Part shown: piece after piece, positions 51,016-63,239 of the stretch
Layout of the letters: every line of letters begins with the position of its first letter
How positions within the stretch are numbered: position 1 is the first letter of the stretch
DNA from: Mugil cephalus
Lineage: Eukaryota; Chordata; Actinopteri; Mugiliformes; Mugilidae
Length of the DNA: 64,000 bases
Direction of reading: 5' to 3'
NCBI RefSeq assembly: GCF_022458985.1
Contig: NC_061789.1
Span: forward strand, 20,192,357-20,256,356
Notes under the pieces: model-generated
Told to the model about the DNA's origin: nothing
Seen by the model: the letters and a program-made list of their open reading frames with translations, nothing else
The model's database searches: none
Program-made: the position numbers and the translations under genes

Positions 51016-54000
51016 ATGGCCATAAGCAGAAAAGACAGCTTTCTCTGGGGGAGAGGTAGGCTCATTTATTCATTATTTTACTCACTTAAGTACTTGCTGG
51101 TTGTTTTCAGTTGACTTGGAGAATTAATCATGTACTTTATTTAATTTTTAATTTAATTTAAATTTAAAATCTTCAGCAGTTCAGTTCAACTTTTGTATCA
51201 TTTGAGACCTGTTCATGGTATTGCATTTAACTTATAATACTCAAATTGACCTACCTGGATAAAACCATCCACTAATGGAGGTGAAACTTGTTCAGATGTT
51301 TTTGAATTGAGGAAGAGAAGCAGGAAGAGAAGCTTTCCATCATTCATTGAACACTTCTCTAAGCAGTGAAGTATGAAGTTGTGATGTAGGCTGGTCTGTG
51401 AAACTGAGAGTAGGCGTGAGAAAGGTTGTCAAGACTGTCCACAGTGCTGCATATTTACTAAATCCTTCACCAAGTGGATGCCACTGAACTCTAACTGCCC
51501 CACTGCTGTTGCCCCCTGCTGCCCCACAGCTGCTCCAAAGCTCACCCCAGCAGAGAGGAGGCAAGGCGACAACACCAAGATTCACAAATCCGAGCTGCTG
51601 GATGACATTCAGGTACGATGGTGATTGTATCCCTCCAAGGTATTTCATTAAAAGACCTTCATTATTCTCCTGTATGCACCCACTCCTGGCAGCCTCAGCC
51701 AAGGTCTTAACAGGACACAAAAGGAGTTTCATTCGCTAACTTTTAATTGAGATATGAAGGTTTTGGAGGATGTTTTATAACAGCAGTGGACACACTGGCC
51801 ATGAGTCACCGCTGTGGCTGTGATGTAACCGTTGTAATAGCATCGGTCCCTCTCACAGAAGCTGAGGTTGGAGATTGATCACGTCATGCCTGAAATCCGC
51901 AGCCCTGAAACGAAGGAGTCAAAGTGAGTATGATCGCATTTATGCAGAAGCTCTTCCAAGAATCAGTAAAGCCTCTTTATTTAGGCATGCAGTTCAGCCT
52001 CCCACGCCACAAGTAACACTGACTTTGATTAGTCACGCAATGAGCATGATAGGGATGTGCTAGTCAGAAGTCAAGGTGATCTCTACGGTTTAAAGTACAT
52101 CTAAGACCTCTTTCAACATAGAGCTGGCCTGTTTTGTCAAATGTATCCCAACTAATTAATTCAAGCACCTTAAATCAATACTGTCATTTATTTCAAAGTT
52201 TTATCCATTACTGTTATCTCCCACTCAATGGAAATCACTGGTGGAGTGCTCAGAAATTTAGCTGTAACAAAAGATAGTCACTGAACAATGACAGTGTTTT
52301 TAGATCATTCGCATATATATGTCAAACTCCTTTTTTGGGCTTCCTGTAACTTCTTTCACAATAATCATGAGGTGATGCTATGTGACTGTTTTTAGCAATA
52401 GCCTTTTTACTGGCATATCAACCACAGTTTCACGCTACAACCCCATCAGCCACCACCACCTTAAATGAATGGTTCGAATTAGCAATCCAGTTGACAGAAC
52501 CATCGTGAGAGATGTCACAGTTCCTCAATAATCAAATAATGGCTAATTTACTGCAGAAAATGTAAAAAAAGAAAAAAAAAGATTCAAAAATCTTCCTGAT
52601 TTCATAATTCTTGCATGTTTGTCACACTTAAATATTTCAGATCATCAAACTAATTTAAATATTAGTCAAAGATAACACAAGTAAACACAAAATGCAGTTT
52701 TTAAATGAAGGTTTTCATTATTAAGGGAAAACAAAACTCAACCCTTCATGGCCCTGTGTGAAAAAGCAATGCCCACCTAAAGCTAATAACTGGTTGTGCC
52801 ACCCTTAGCAGCAAAAACTGCAATCAAGCTTTTGTGATAACTTCAATGAGTCTTTTACATCACTGTGGAGGAATTTTGTTCCACTCATCTTTCCAGAATT
52901 GTTGTAATTCAGCCACATTAGAGGGTTTTCCAGCATGAACCACCTGAATTCACAGAATTCATGGATCCATTTATCACAGCCCCAGACCATCACACTACCA
53001 CCACCAGATTTTACTGTTGCTATGATGTTCTGTTTCTGAAATGTAGTGTTGCCAGCCACTCCTGGGATGTTTTCTCCATTTGTGGATAACGGCTCTCCCT
53101 GTGGTTCACTGGAGTCCCAAAGCTTTAGAAATGGCTTTATAACCTTTCCAAGGCTGAGAGAGCTCAGTGACTTTCATTCTTATTTGTTCCTGAATTTCTT
53201 TGGATCTCAGCACGATGTCTATATTTTGAGGATCTTTTGGTCTACTTCACTTTGTCATGCAGGTCCTGATAAAGTGATTTGTTGATTGAGAACAAGTGTG
53301 GTAGTAATCAGGCCTGGACTTGAATTTGAACTTAGGTATGATAAACCAGAGTTATGTTTTCATACAGGGCCATGTAGGTTTGGATTTTGTTTTCCCTCAA
53401 TAATTAAAAACATTTAAAAACTATTATTTTTGTCTTATATTTAAATTAGTTTGATGATCTGAAACAATTAGGTGTGCAAAACAGAAAAGAACTAACAAAC
53501 TTTTTTTTCAGCAAAAGTGTGGTAAGGAAGCGGAGATTTCTACGAGGGAAGAAGAAATTCAACATGGACCCCAAATCTGTGAGTTTGTATAGTCTTTTGT
53601 GTATATAAAGAGAAAGAAAGGATGGAATTGTGCTGATTCAGACCAAGTTTTGGATTTGTTTGCCTCACGTCAAAAAATAACAACCAGAATACATTAGGCT
53701 TTATTGTTAAGTGGCCTCTAGTGGCCACGTAAGAGAGCGCCAGATATTTCGTAAAATGTCTGGAAACTGTATATACTGTATTTGCATTTATATGACAGTG
53801 CTAGTGTCTCATGGGCTCCAGGAGTAAAGGAAGAGATAAACATATGAAGGATGTCATGGTGGATGGATGGGTACATTCAAAAAAGGTCATATCAGACATG
53901 TAACAATGTGTTCATTTAGTGTATCCATGGAGACATATCTAAACACATGGTTCTGACATTTACCTCTGGAGTCAAACTGAAGGTACAGTAGATCAGATTC

Positions 54001-57000
54001 TACTTTCACCCTCTGGAGCTCCTCTGAAACTGAAGGTCACCACTGAGATGACAGCAGAGATAACGCAACACATAACGGATGTGGATTTGAGATGCTCAGA
54101 AGTACAACTGTGCACAGGCGCAGGCGATGAGCAATAGCGAGAAACCCACTTCCTGTTCCGTGAAGTGGAGTAGATGTGCCACTTCACCACAGTGACCTTC
54201 ATATTTTCAATCCTTCCTTTCTGGGTCCTCGGTTAAGACTATGTCCCTCAGCCTGTGACCGCTCTGCACTCAGGCCAGGGGACATGCAAGAGTGGGCGGA
54301 TGAAATGTTTTTAGATGTCAAGGACATAATTGATTTGAAGCAGAAGTGTGCACTCAGAGTGAAGAGCCATATCTTAAGACTTAGCTCTGTGTACCTTTTA
54401 AAATGAAGCCATTGCATCATGCAATATTCATTCAGCCTTCTCATCTTGTGGACTAAAGGTTAATGTTAACAGTGGCTCAAAGGGAGAGGAAGAAAACTTT
54501 TTAAATGTGTCATGTGACTTCTGGAGATTTTGCAGAGCTCATAAACAGAGGAACAGCGTTATAGCTTCCACGCTCTGAACTAACATTTAAAATGACAACA
54601 TACTCCTGGTTTCCAGACGCTGTTCATACAAGTCTTCCCTCTTTGCTGCAGGGTGTTCACTACCTGGTTGAAAATGGCCTCCTTGAATGGCAAGCACCAT
54701 CTGTGGCAGAGTTTCTTTACAAAGAGGAGGGACTGAATAAGACTGCCATAGGCAACTTCTTGGGAGAAAGGTACAGTGTTCACACAGCTGATGTGGAGCT
54801 AACTGACATGAGACTCAGGGAAATGAGAATATACGTGGAGCAGTTCCATTTTGACAGCATTTTGGTCATCAGCAAACTATAAGCTATAATCGCAATCAAT
54901 TCATCTTAGAAAAATAAGCAGTTCAGACTCGTTGAAACTATTAACCTAGCTGAACAATCAAATAAAACGTTACATTTATTTATTTATTTTTCAGATTGAC
55001 ATGAACTTGCTGACTTTGTTGAACTGAGGTCTTCCCTTTGTCACGCTGAGTGTTTTTTTCACTGCTGTAAAACAAACTTTTTTATTTCTCAAAACAAGTA
55101 ATGTGAAAAACAAAATTTTCTCATTAGTCAAACGAGCACAAGATTAGTCGATTCCACGAATTTCCTGTACGTATTTAAGAGTTATCTCTCATCAGCGTTT
55201 CACCCACAAACATATTCATATTTGATCAAAGATCTAGAGGGCTCAGAAACAGAAACAAATCGTAATGTAAGACGTAAGAATGTAACATTTCAGAAAATGC
55301 TTATTCTCTCCAGAAAACATGAGTGTTGATACACATCGTGCCTATCCAGTAGTAAAACCACTAGTCCTCACAAGCCAAAGGTCAAGAAATAGATGTTATA
55401 TCTTTCATGTTTGTATCCTGTATCCATAACTCAACTCTAAATCCCGTGCCCTGTTTTTTTGCCTGTAAATGTAATCTTTAAGCCCCGCCCTTTTCCTCAC
55501 CTGAGGACACATGGTCGGCAGCTGCAAAAAACTGTTCCTCTATCTTAGATGTTTGCGTTCAGGCTTTATCAAGAACACTTCTGCACGGAGTCCCGTCTAG
55601 AGTGTTTATTTGTATAATCTGTTTAATTTTCATATCACATTTGAAAATAGTTTTGTTTTATTGTGTCGCACAGGGAGGAAATGCACCTGAAGATCTTGAA
55701 AGCATTCGTGGGTCTGCATGAGTTCTCAGACCTGAATCTGGTGCAAGCGCTGAGGTTTGTGACAGTCACCAGCAGTTTAACCTTTAGTCTCAGTGTTGTT
55801 TTCCTGATGATGTGGAAATATAAACATGTGTTCGACTCTGAATGTGCCTTTTTTTTCCTCCAACATCATGCAGACAGTTTCTGTGGAGTTTTCGTCTCCC
55901 AGGAGAAGCTCAGAAGATTGACAGAATGATGGAGGCGTTTGCAACGCGATACTGTGACTGTAACCCAGGGGTCTTCCAATCCACAGGTACGAGCTCAAGG
56001 AGTGTGATTCATTGTCTCTTCAGTCCAATTAATGAGGTTCACTTTAAATACAACCATCTCTACAGGAAACCTGCTTCTGGAAAAAACAAAATGCAACACA
56101 GTGTCTCCTCTCTCCAAACACGTTCAGAATGAACACGTTGTCTCTTGTGTTTTGGCTTGTGCAGAAACCTGTTATTTACAATGGATGCGATTCATACAGC
56201 TCAGGCAGAGATAACAGTGCATAGCTGGAGAAAACTAAACTGTGGTTTTCTCTGTGACAGACACCTGCTACATCCTGTCTTTTGCCATCATCATGCTCAA
56301 CACGAGCCTCCACAACCCCAACGTGAAAGACAAACCCAGCCTGCAGCGATTCGTCTCCATGAACAGGGGCATCAACAATGGCGAGGACTTGCCCACCGAG
56401 CTGCTTACGGTCAGCTTGTTTGTTCATAGGCGTAAGAGGCTAAAGGGGGGAGGGGGGATCTTCATTCTGTATCTTTATCTTAGTACATAGTGTGTGTACT
56501 AGCAGAACACTTTCTACATTATTCTGTGTCCACATGAAGTCAAGTCTCTCTGCTTGTGCACATCAACTTAAGGTTCTGGCACTTTACTAATGTAGAAGTT
56601 GTAACAAAGTTGTAACAAAGCTTGCTTCACAGTTTCAGTTTTCATCACTAACCTCACTAGCCACAATACCCTGCTAACTTACAGACAGAAACAAAATCAC
56701 CTCCCGTAAAGGCACTGTGTTGCCCCCAACACAGACCTGCACAGCACGCAACAGCGTATAGAACGTACAACGAATTGCAGATTGTAGACATTTATGTCTC
56801 TAATGTCTGCTTCTCGAGACTGTATGTTCCTTCTTTTGACATTTTGAAAACCAGACAGAGAATGAGTGTGAAACTAATATTTGAATGTGAGACATGTCTA
56901 TTTCAGTTTTTTTTTTTTTTGTCTCTGATTCAAATATTAGTTTCATACTTGCTCTCTGTCTGGTCTCCAGAGGCTTTTCCCCCACATGTTTGTGGTAGAG

Positions 57001-59321
57001 AGCAACTCTGTGAGATTGTATCTTGCTAAATTCTGAGCAATATTCAAATATCGATTTCTATTGTGTGTATGCAATAATAATGCTAGCACACTAATGCTGA
57101 GGATGTGTGACGCTATGTTAGCTAATTTGCGTATTATAATTTGACTATTTGAATCTGGTCACATAGCACTATTTTTACCTCATGGTGGCGCCAGATAAAA
57201 GTTATATGGGAAAAGAGCTACTAAATGTTAGAATTCAATGTAGTCCATAGCATGGTTGAATTCAACACTAAATGTTTCATCCCAAATGATAATATCAGCT
57301 AGAGTTTGAGGTTAAAGTCAGATCTGTGAAAGATTTCAGAATATCTTAGCATCTCTATCCCCCATTGTTGCTTTAATGAAAGCTCTGATGTGGGAAAATA
57401 TTAGTAAGTAAGTGCTCGTAACATATGTTATCCCGGCGTAATGTGAAAGTTTGCCATGGGTTTCTTGAGGACAGAAATGTTTTTGTATGGATGTGGTGAA
57501 AAGTCCATAACAGTCTGCCCTCCTTGGTCTTTTTTAGTCTTCAAACAGTTCTTTAAAGCTTTGAAGCATGTTTGGGCTCATTATTCGCCTGCTATCCTTC
57601 TCCACAAAGAAACAAACCGAATGGAGAGACGCCAGCAGTTAAAGGAGTAGATTCACTGTAGGTGTCTTGAATATTCCAGCAGAATTTTTCACTTCTGCTT
57701 TGATACACTGTGGTATTATTCTCTCTCTTCTAAGTCTTCTTACATTCACCCTTCTAATATTGCCACAAAGTAAACGTGACTTTTTTCGACTGGGAAATGC
57801 TGCTATGTCTTAGTTTCCCAAGATGTTTTACTTTTTATAGGTTTAACCCTAACACTTTTATGAAAGAAGTACTTTATTTGTGGGGGAGGGGGGTTTGGGG
57901 ATCTTTTTTATCATTTTATGATCTACAGTGTTAAGGAAAAGGACATTAGATTATACCTCATGTTTTCTTTTATCCCCAAACCTCTTGCAGAAACTGTACG
58001 CGAGCATCCGCAGTGAGCCGTTCAAAATCCCAGAGGATGATGGGAACGACCTCACACTAACGTTTTTTAATCCAGACAGAGAGGGCTGGCTGCTTAAAAT
58101 AGGTGAGACAATGCTGTTGACACCACACAAAAATGTTGGGTTGACTGGAGGATTTCTACCTGAAAGCTTTCTTTGCTTTTGTTGAAGGGGGCCGAGTTAA
58201 AACCTGGAAGAGGAGGTGGTTCATATTGACGGACAGCTGTCTATACTACTTTCAGTACACAACAGTAAGTTTCTGTCTCTCTGATACTACATTATAAAAC
58301 ATTAAAATACAATTTTAACATATGGAAAACTAAAACCTGTCATCCTGCAGGATAAAGATCCCATCGGGATTATTCCTCTGGAGAACCTGTGTGTCAGGGA
58401 GCTACAAGACTCCAGCAAATCGGTAGATTATCACTCATTTTTGTTGACAACGTAGGAAATAGTTTCAAGTTTCCACACAAACATTATCTGCAGCCACCTA
58501 CCCTAATGAATCACACAAGCAACAGTTAAATGAATTTCTATCTCAAGTGGTCAAAACAGTGAGTCATGAGTCTATCAAAAGACTATTAAAATAAACAGGG
58601 GGCATATGCACACAGTAACTGTGGTACATGTGTGTGTGTGTTCAAACAGTACTGTCTGGAGTTATATAACCCCAAAGGACAAAAGATCAAAGCCTGCAAG
58701 ACCCAGAACAAAGGCAGAGTGGTGCAAGGTAAACACCAGTCTTATAAGCTCAGCGCAGCCAGTGCAGAAGAACGGGACGACTGGATACACGCCATCAGGT
58801 GAGAGCTACTGATGCAGAGGAGGACACATGGGATGCCATGTGGGTTGTGTTTGTCAAGGCTCAACTTGGAATACAAACAAGCAAAAAAGAAATTAATAAA
58901 AAATGTGACTATACACAGCCAGTGTTACATACTGCCCTGCTTCTTATTTGTCCCACTGATTTCCTGGATGCTCAGCTGGTTACCTGGTAACCATTCAGTG
59001 ATTTGTATGCAGCTTTACAGTGTTAATTAGGGAATCTTAAAGGTGTTTTTGTCATGTTCAGACAATGCCAAACTAGCCGGCTGACTTCAGTCAGAAATGA
59101 AAACAACACTTCAATGCAGGTTCTCACAGTGACTGCATTAGGGGAACTGGTCACTAACTAACAGGACTGAAAAAACAATTACAATGTACTGCTATTCTTG
59201 AAGTTCTGTGGTTTCACACTGAATCTCAATGTTTTTTCTCAGGGCAAGCATCACCAAGGACCCTTTTTATGATTTGGTATCTCTACGCAAGAGGAAAGTC
59301 ATCAGCAACGCTTCTTCATAG
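51016..59321 (+). CDS. cyth4: Cytohesin-4, ARF guanine nucleotide exchange factor
   Basis: Thirteen coding exons: 51016-51055, 51530-51612, 51859-51923, 53512-53578, 54652-54770, 55674-55754, 55874-55986, 56261-56409, 57991-58102, 58188-58264, 58351-58422, 58650-58798 and 59243-59321. All junctions are GT-AG and phases close, giving 401 residues. Cytohesins load GTP on ARF proteins at phosphoinositide-rich membranes. Residues about 14-60 form the short N-terminal coiled coil ([26 protein letters not shown]). The Sec7 domain (about 70-250) has [20 protein letters not shown], with catalytic glutamate at about residue 163, and [15 protein letters not shown]. The PH domain (about 265-385) has [19 protein letters not shown]. 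The end [18 protein letters not shown] is polybasic, and YDLVS fits CYTH4 better than CYTH1-3. Position next to sstr3 agrees with human 22q13. The first two exons, about 41 residues, are poorly conserved, so the start is less certain than the rest. Confidence 0.95.
52554..53511. mobile_element. Tc1-like element, internally deleted, in cyth4 intron 3
   Basis: Long inverted terminal regions face each other. The left part holds CTTCCTGATTTCATAATTCT, ATTTCAGATCATCAAACTAA and CATGGCCCTGTGTGAAAAAG. The right part holds CAGGGCCATGTAGGTTTGGA and TAGTTTGATGATCTGAAACA. The middle (for example GTTGTGCCACCCTTAGCAGC, CCCCAGACCATCACACTACC, GTCCCAAAGCTTTAGAAATG) is the reverse-strand transposase region of a common fish Tc1-like element, with large internal deletions and no intact ORF. 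The right end runs into the acceptor of cyth4 exon 4. Confidence 0.85.
56851..56963. repeat. Inverted repeat with 43-bp arms in cyth4 intron 8
   Basis: Arms 56851-56893 and 56921-56963 are reverse complements at 37 of 43 positions. The core AAACTAATATTTGAAT is perfect. The 27-base spacer contains a T-run. No target duplication was identified. Confidence 0.75.
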
Positions 59322-59858
59322 GACATCACTGGGAGCAACATCTGTGACGGGAAGCTCTTTATGGAGAAATCATCCTGCACTTCTGTTTAAAAAAAGGACA
59401 ACAAACAAAACCAAAAGTTAGCTGTGCAGAATTTCACAGTGATAAAAAAAAAGAAGAAGTGACACTTGCAGTATAAAAGGAAAAAAGTGAACTACTTGTA
59501 ACTTTATATGTAAAGTATTTTCAGTACATCTGCAAACTGCACGCACTGCTGCTCCAGTTTCAATGACTCTCGACTCCTGTAAACATCTGCTGATGGCAGA
59601 AGAAGACTTTAGCTTGGCTTGCTACAGCCATGACGGATCTTTCAGCCTATGAACCTCTGCATGGAGCGACTGAAGTGACATTTTGATCAAACTGCGTCTA
59701 AAAAATCCACAATGACAATGAATGTCCCAAAAAAAAAAAATGGATATGTGTAATGTATGTATGTATGTAGCTTTAAGTTTGAGTCTTAACACGTTTGACT
59801 AAAGTTCCAGTTTCTAAACCCTGATCTGCTGTTCTCACGCTGCAGTTTCTGATCAGTC

Positions 59859-59864
59859 AATAAA
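59859..59864 (+). terminator. cyth4: Poly(A) signal of cyth4
   Basis: AATAAA lies about 540 bases after the stop codon at the end of a 3' UTR-like stretch. A second AATAAA occurs near 60315 and could serve a longer transcript. Confidence 0.6.
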
Positions 59865-60054
59865 AAGTAAGTAGCACTTTGTTAAACGGGCTCCATGTGT
59901 TTTCACAGGAGACGTTAAGAATGAACGTTCATGAACTTGAAAGGAGCAGGTGAATGAGCTCCTTTTCTTTAATGAAATTATGCAAATCCATTTCCCTTCT
60001 TCCTTGTGAATTGCTCTTCTTAAAGAAGCAGCAGCACGTCTACGTATTCGCACA

Positions 60055-60180
60055 GCAACTGGGGGCTCAGCATCTTGCTCACGGACACTTCGGCATGCGG
60101 CATGTTCCGGTGCTTACACAGCTAACCCTTCGGTTTGTGGACAACTTCCTCTACTTACCGATCCACAGCCTCCCTTCATT
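60055..60180 (-). mobile_element. Degenerate tRNA-derived SINE
   Basis: The plus strand reads GGGGGCTCAGCATCTTGCTC, ACGGACACTTCGGCATGCGG, then CTCTACTTACCGATCCACAG. Reverse-complemented, this gives the usual SINE order: a GCTGTGG...GTAGAG tRNA-like head followed by CCGCATGCCGAAGTGTCC. The internal promoter boxes are diverged. Confidence 0.5.
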
Positions 60181-62044
60181 GCTGACTGAGGTTTAAAAGT
60201 ATTAATTTTAATTTATAAATTTGTGTACAGTGTTTTTGTGTTTAACCGTATTTGGTCTAAGGGATCTTTTGTGTTTGTTTTAATTGCTGTTTGTATAATT
60301 TAATTATATTGTACAATAAACTTTTTTGCTAAAGGTGTGTTTGGCTCTTTTACCAGCAGATGGCGCCACATCACCACTTCATGTTCTAGCTATGTGATTC
60401 TAGCATGTGATTTTTTTTCTTTGTTTTTAACACGTAATTACTGAAATGCTGTCTGAAGTCAGAAATCAAATAACGAATTTTGTCCTTTCTTCACTTTTAT
60501 AAATGAGATTAAGTGTTAGCTGATGTGTCGGGGCTTTTCCTGTGTGTGTGTGCGCGTGTGTGTGTGCGTGTGAGATGCTGACAGAGCTGTGGTTTCCTGG
60601 GAGCACGCACGTAAAGACTCGCAAAGGAAAACAAATTTTCTTGTGGTACATTCTTCAAACCTGACAATGTATATTGACACACCTGTGAAAAATAACCGCC
60701 TTGTGTTTCTTGTAACTTATTTGACATTGGTTTTATTTCCTTATTGATTGGTATCCTGGACAACCGTTTTCTGTGTTAAAAAAAATACTGCGATACCTTT
60801 TATTTATCATTTAAATACTTGTCTTGTGACATGTGTTGCATCAGTAATTTCTCATATGCCCCGATTTTTAAACTGTGTACGCTATTGTTGCCATTGCTGA
60901 CCAGCCTCTGTTGTGGACACACACTAGGTAGATGAGCTAGTTAGCTTTAGCGGTATAGCAGACAGCTTGCTGAATATCTTACGGGTCCAGCTACCTACCA
61001 AATAAATAATCCACAATTTACAGCATGCTACATGTGTGCTATAAACGTTTTTTTTTTTTTTTTCTATCAAATTGCATGCATAACTTGCATCTCTGCATAG
61101 ATATTTTACATTTAGATAGGTATTAAATACCTATATTGTGCCACCTAACATCCACTTACTTTTAAATCCATGAAAAATATAAATCAGTGCCACAGTAATC
61201 CAAATTATTTAATATACATTACTCACTTCAAGTAATCCAAAGTATATTCAAGCGCAGGTCGCAGGTCTGTTATAGCTTAATTTGTGACTTTAGTAAAACC
61301 CTCTTCTAATTGTTTAATACAGTACATGAGACACTTGTCTACATTAGGTGAAGTCGGTGTTTAGAATTAACAATAATAAATACATGAAAATGTTTTTGGG
61401 ATTTATGAAACGCATCTACAAGTTCACAAATTCATAGATATTTTTCTCATATGTTTTAGTTTTGTGTACCATCGTACCATCTTGCATGCAACCTTCGGTT
61501 CACAGCATGACACCTACCAAACCCAAATTAGCCAGAACAGGAATCACATGCTTGTGGTTATTGCAAAAAGCATGCGCTGCTCCACTGTTTAACAGGGATG
61601 CAGCTACAGATGAGACATCTGCAGATTTTCAGATGAAGCCAATTTAATTCTGTGAATTTTTGGGGCATCGGACAGCCTAGAGCCTTTTCAAGAGAGTCTG
61701 CGTTAGTGAGAAGTCCCTACTTCTGTAGTTCTAGATTTGTCCCGTAAATCTTCTTGCTCATATTTAGCGAAGGCCCACAAATGATTTTTTCAATGGTTTT
61801 GAACGAAAATGATCTATTTGACCATCATCGGCAGCAACCGCAAGTCTGTCTTCATCTGGAAGTTGTTGTTTTATGCTGAATCTGACACCAAGGTACTCTG
61901 TCATCATGTTACTGTGACAATAAGCCAAAACAAACATGCAACTGTGTCATAGTGTCTAGGTTTAGGGGGTTTACCGGTGAGGCAACACAAAGTGGATATT
62001 GCAGCAGTACCCAATTATAAACAGTTTATGTAAACATTATTTAC

Positions 62045-62180
62045 GAGCAACATAGTGTTACAGTTGTTAGCACTGCTGACTCACAGAAGGAAGGTTCTGG
62101 GTGTGAATCCACTGGGGCCTTTCTGTGAGGTGTTTGCATGTTCTCCCCGTGCTTCCACCGTCCAAAGACATGCCCGTGAT
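62045..62180 (-). repeat. Dispersed repeat, reverse copy of the 28.5-kb type
   Basis: GTTAGCACTGCTGACTCACA, GGGGCCTTTCTGTGAGGTGT, TTGCATGTTCTCCCCGTG and GTCCAAAGACATGC are in the order seen in the common teleost repeat, opposite in direction to the copy at 28.5-28.72 kb. A short scrap (CGCACAGTGGTTAGCACTTT) is also at 42943. Confidence 0.55.
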
Positions 62181-62510
62181 AAACTCTATATCAACTGATC
62201 AGCAAGATTCAGGAGAGGCCAGCTCTGTATAGCGGTATGTAGCTCTTTCTAGCCTCTCAGCTAATAGTAGCGCTGCTAGTTTGCGCCTTTTGCGCAGGTG
62301 CATAACATACATGCCAGCTGGCCATTGACTGTAGTCTTTGCAGTATTTTTGGCCCAAACTCAGGCCACAAGAGGTCATGTCAAAGTCATCTTCACCACTA
62401 ATGGTTAGATGTTGGTTAGGTGTGTACCTACATTTACACACAAGACGCATTTTTGAAAATCTAATTACAGTAGTAACAGAAACTCCATTTCATGTCGTCC
62501 AGGCTGGACA

Positions 62511-62775
62511 GTGAGCACCAGCACATATTGCATATGTAATATATGCAATATTGTCACACCTCAAGATCCTACACTTTCACCATTCACTACTTACTATGTG
62601 CTGTGTATAACTAGCAATATCCAACAATCATCATCTGGGCAATTTAATACTTGTTTATATATGCCAATACTTGTATTTGTTTTATACTATTTTAATTTTT
62701 TATTAATCTTTTATACAGTAATTTCACCATTGCGGGACAAGCAAAGGTTTTCTAATTCTGATTCTAATACTGATT
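62511..62775 (+). mobile_element. LINE 3' end fragment
   Basis: CACACCTCAAGATCCTACAC, CTTTCACCATTCACTACTTA and CATTGCGGGACAAGCAAAGG, then TTCTAATTCTGATTCTAATA, have the layout of an L2-like LINE 3' UTR with its short tandem tail. Confidence 0.5.
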
Positions 62776-63239
62776 AACACAAAGACGTATTTGTTGCAAT
62801 TTTCCTTTATTGTATTAAATTTCTTCTACAAAATCCACATACAAAAGTTACATCTCAAGTGGTTCTTGAACATTCACATTTCAATTTCTCCCAGCTTTGC
62901 CTACATTAAAACTAAATCCCAAAGTGCAAGCGCATGGGTCCTTTTACATTATTCACAGCCTGTACAACACAACACTTACTCTGTTACCAAGGGTCCTCGG
63001 TAAGACGACACTCAAAGATAACACCACAACTGATCACTTTTCCTGTCTCCATAGTAACAGGAATAACTAACAGGCGTGATGTAATCAACCCACGCCACTC
63101 AGTCACGCCAGGCCTACTCTGCTGTGCTGAAGTTTGAGCATACAAGTGTAAATTATCGAAACAACACTTTTGAATAATTTAAAACAAAAAGTAGGAAACT
63201 AAATCAATGGCAATGACCCCCCTCACCAACAGCACTTTG

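Larger units (their letters stand above)
59870..63239. other. Intergenic, repeats only
   Basis: No coding exon recognised. It holds a SINE-like piece at 60.06-60.18 kb, a (TG)n run near 60541-60572, a poly(T) run near 61050, a reverse copy of the 28.5-kb repeat at 62.05-62.18 kb and a LINE 3' end at 62.5-62.78 kb. Confidence 0.6.

Noticed and set aside
51340..51732. 130-residue minus-strand ORF overlapping cyth4 exon 2
   Set aside because: It is antisense to a coding exon whose phase joins exons 1 and 3 exactly, and the ORF has no recognisable content.
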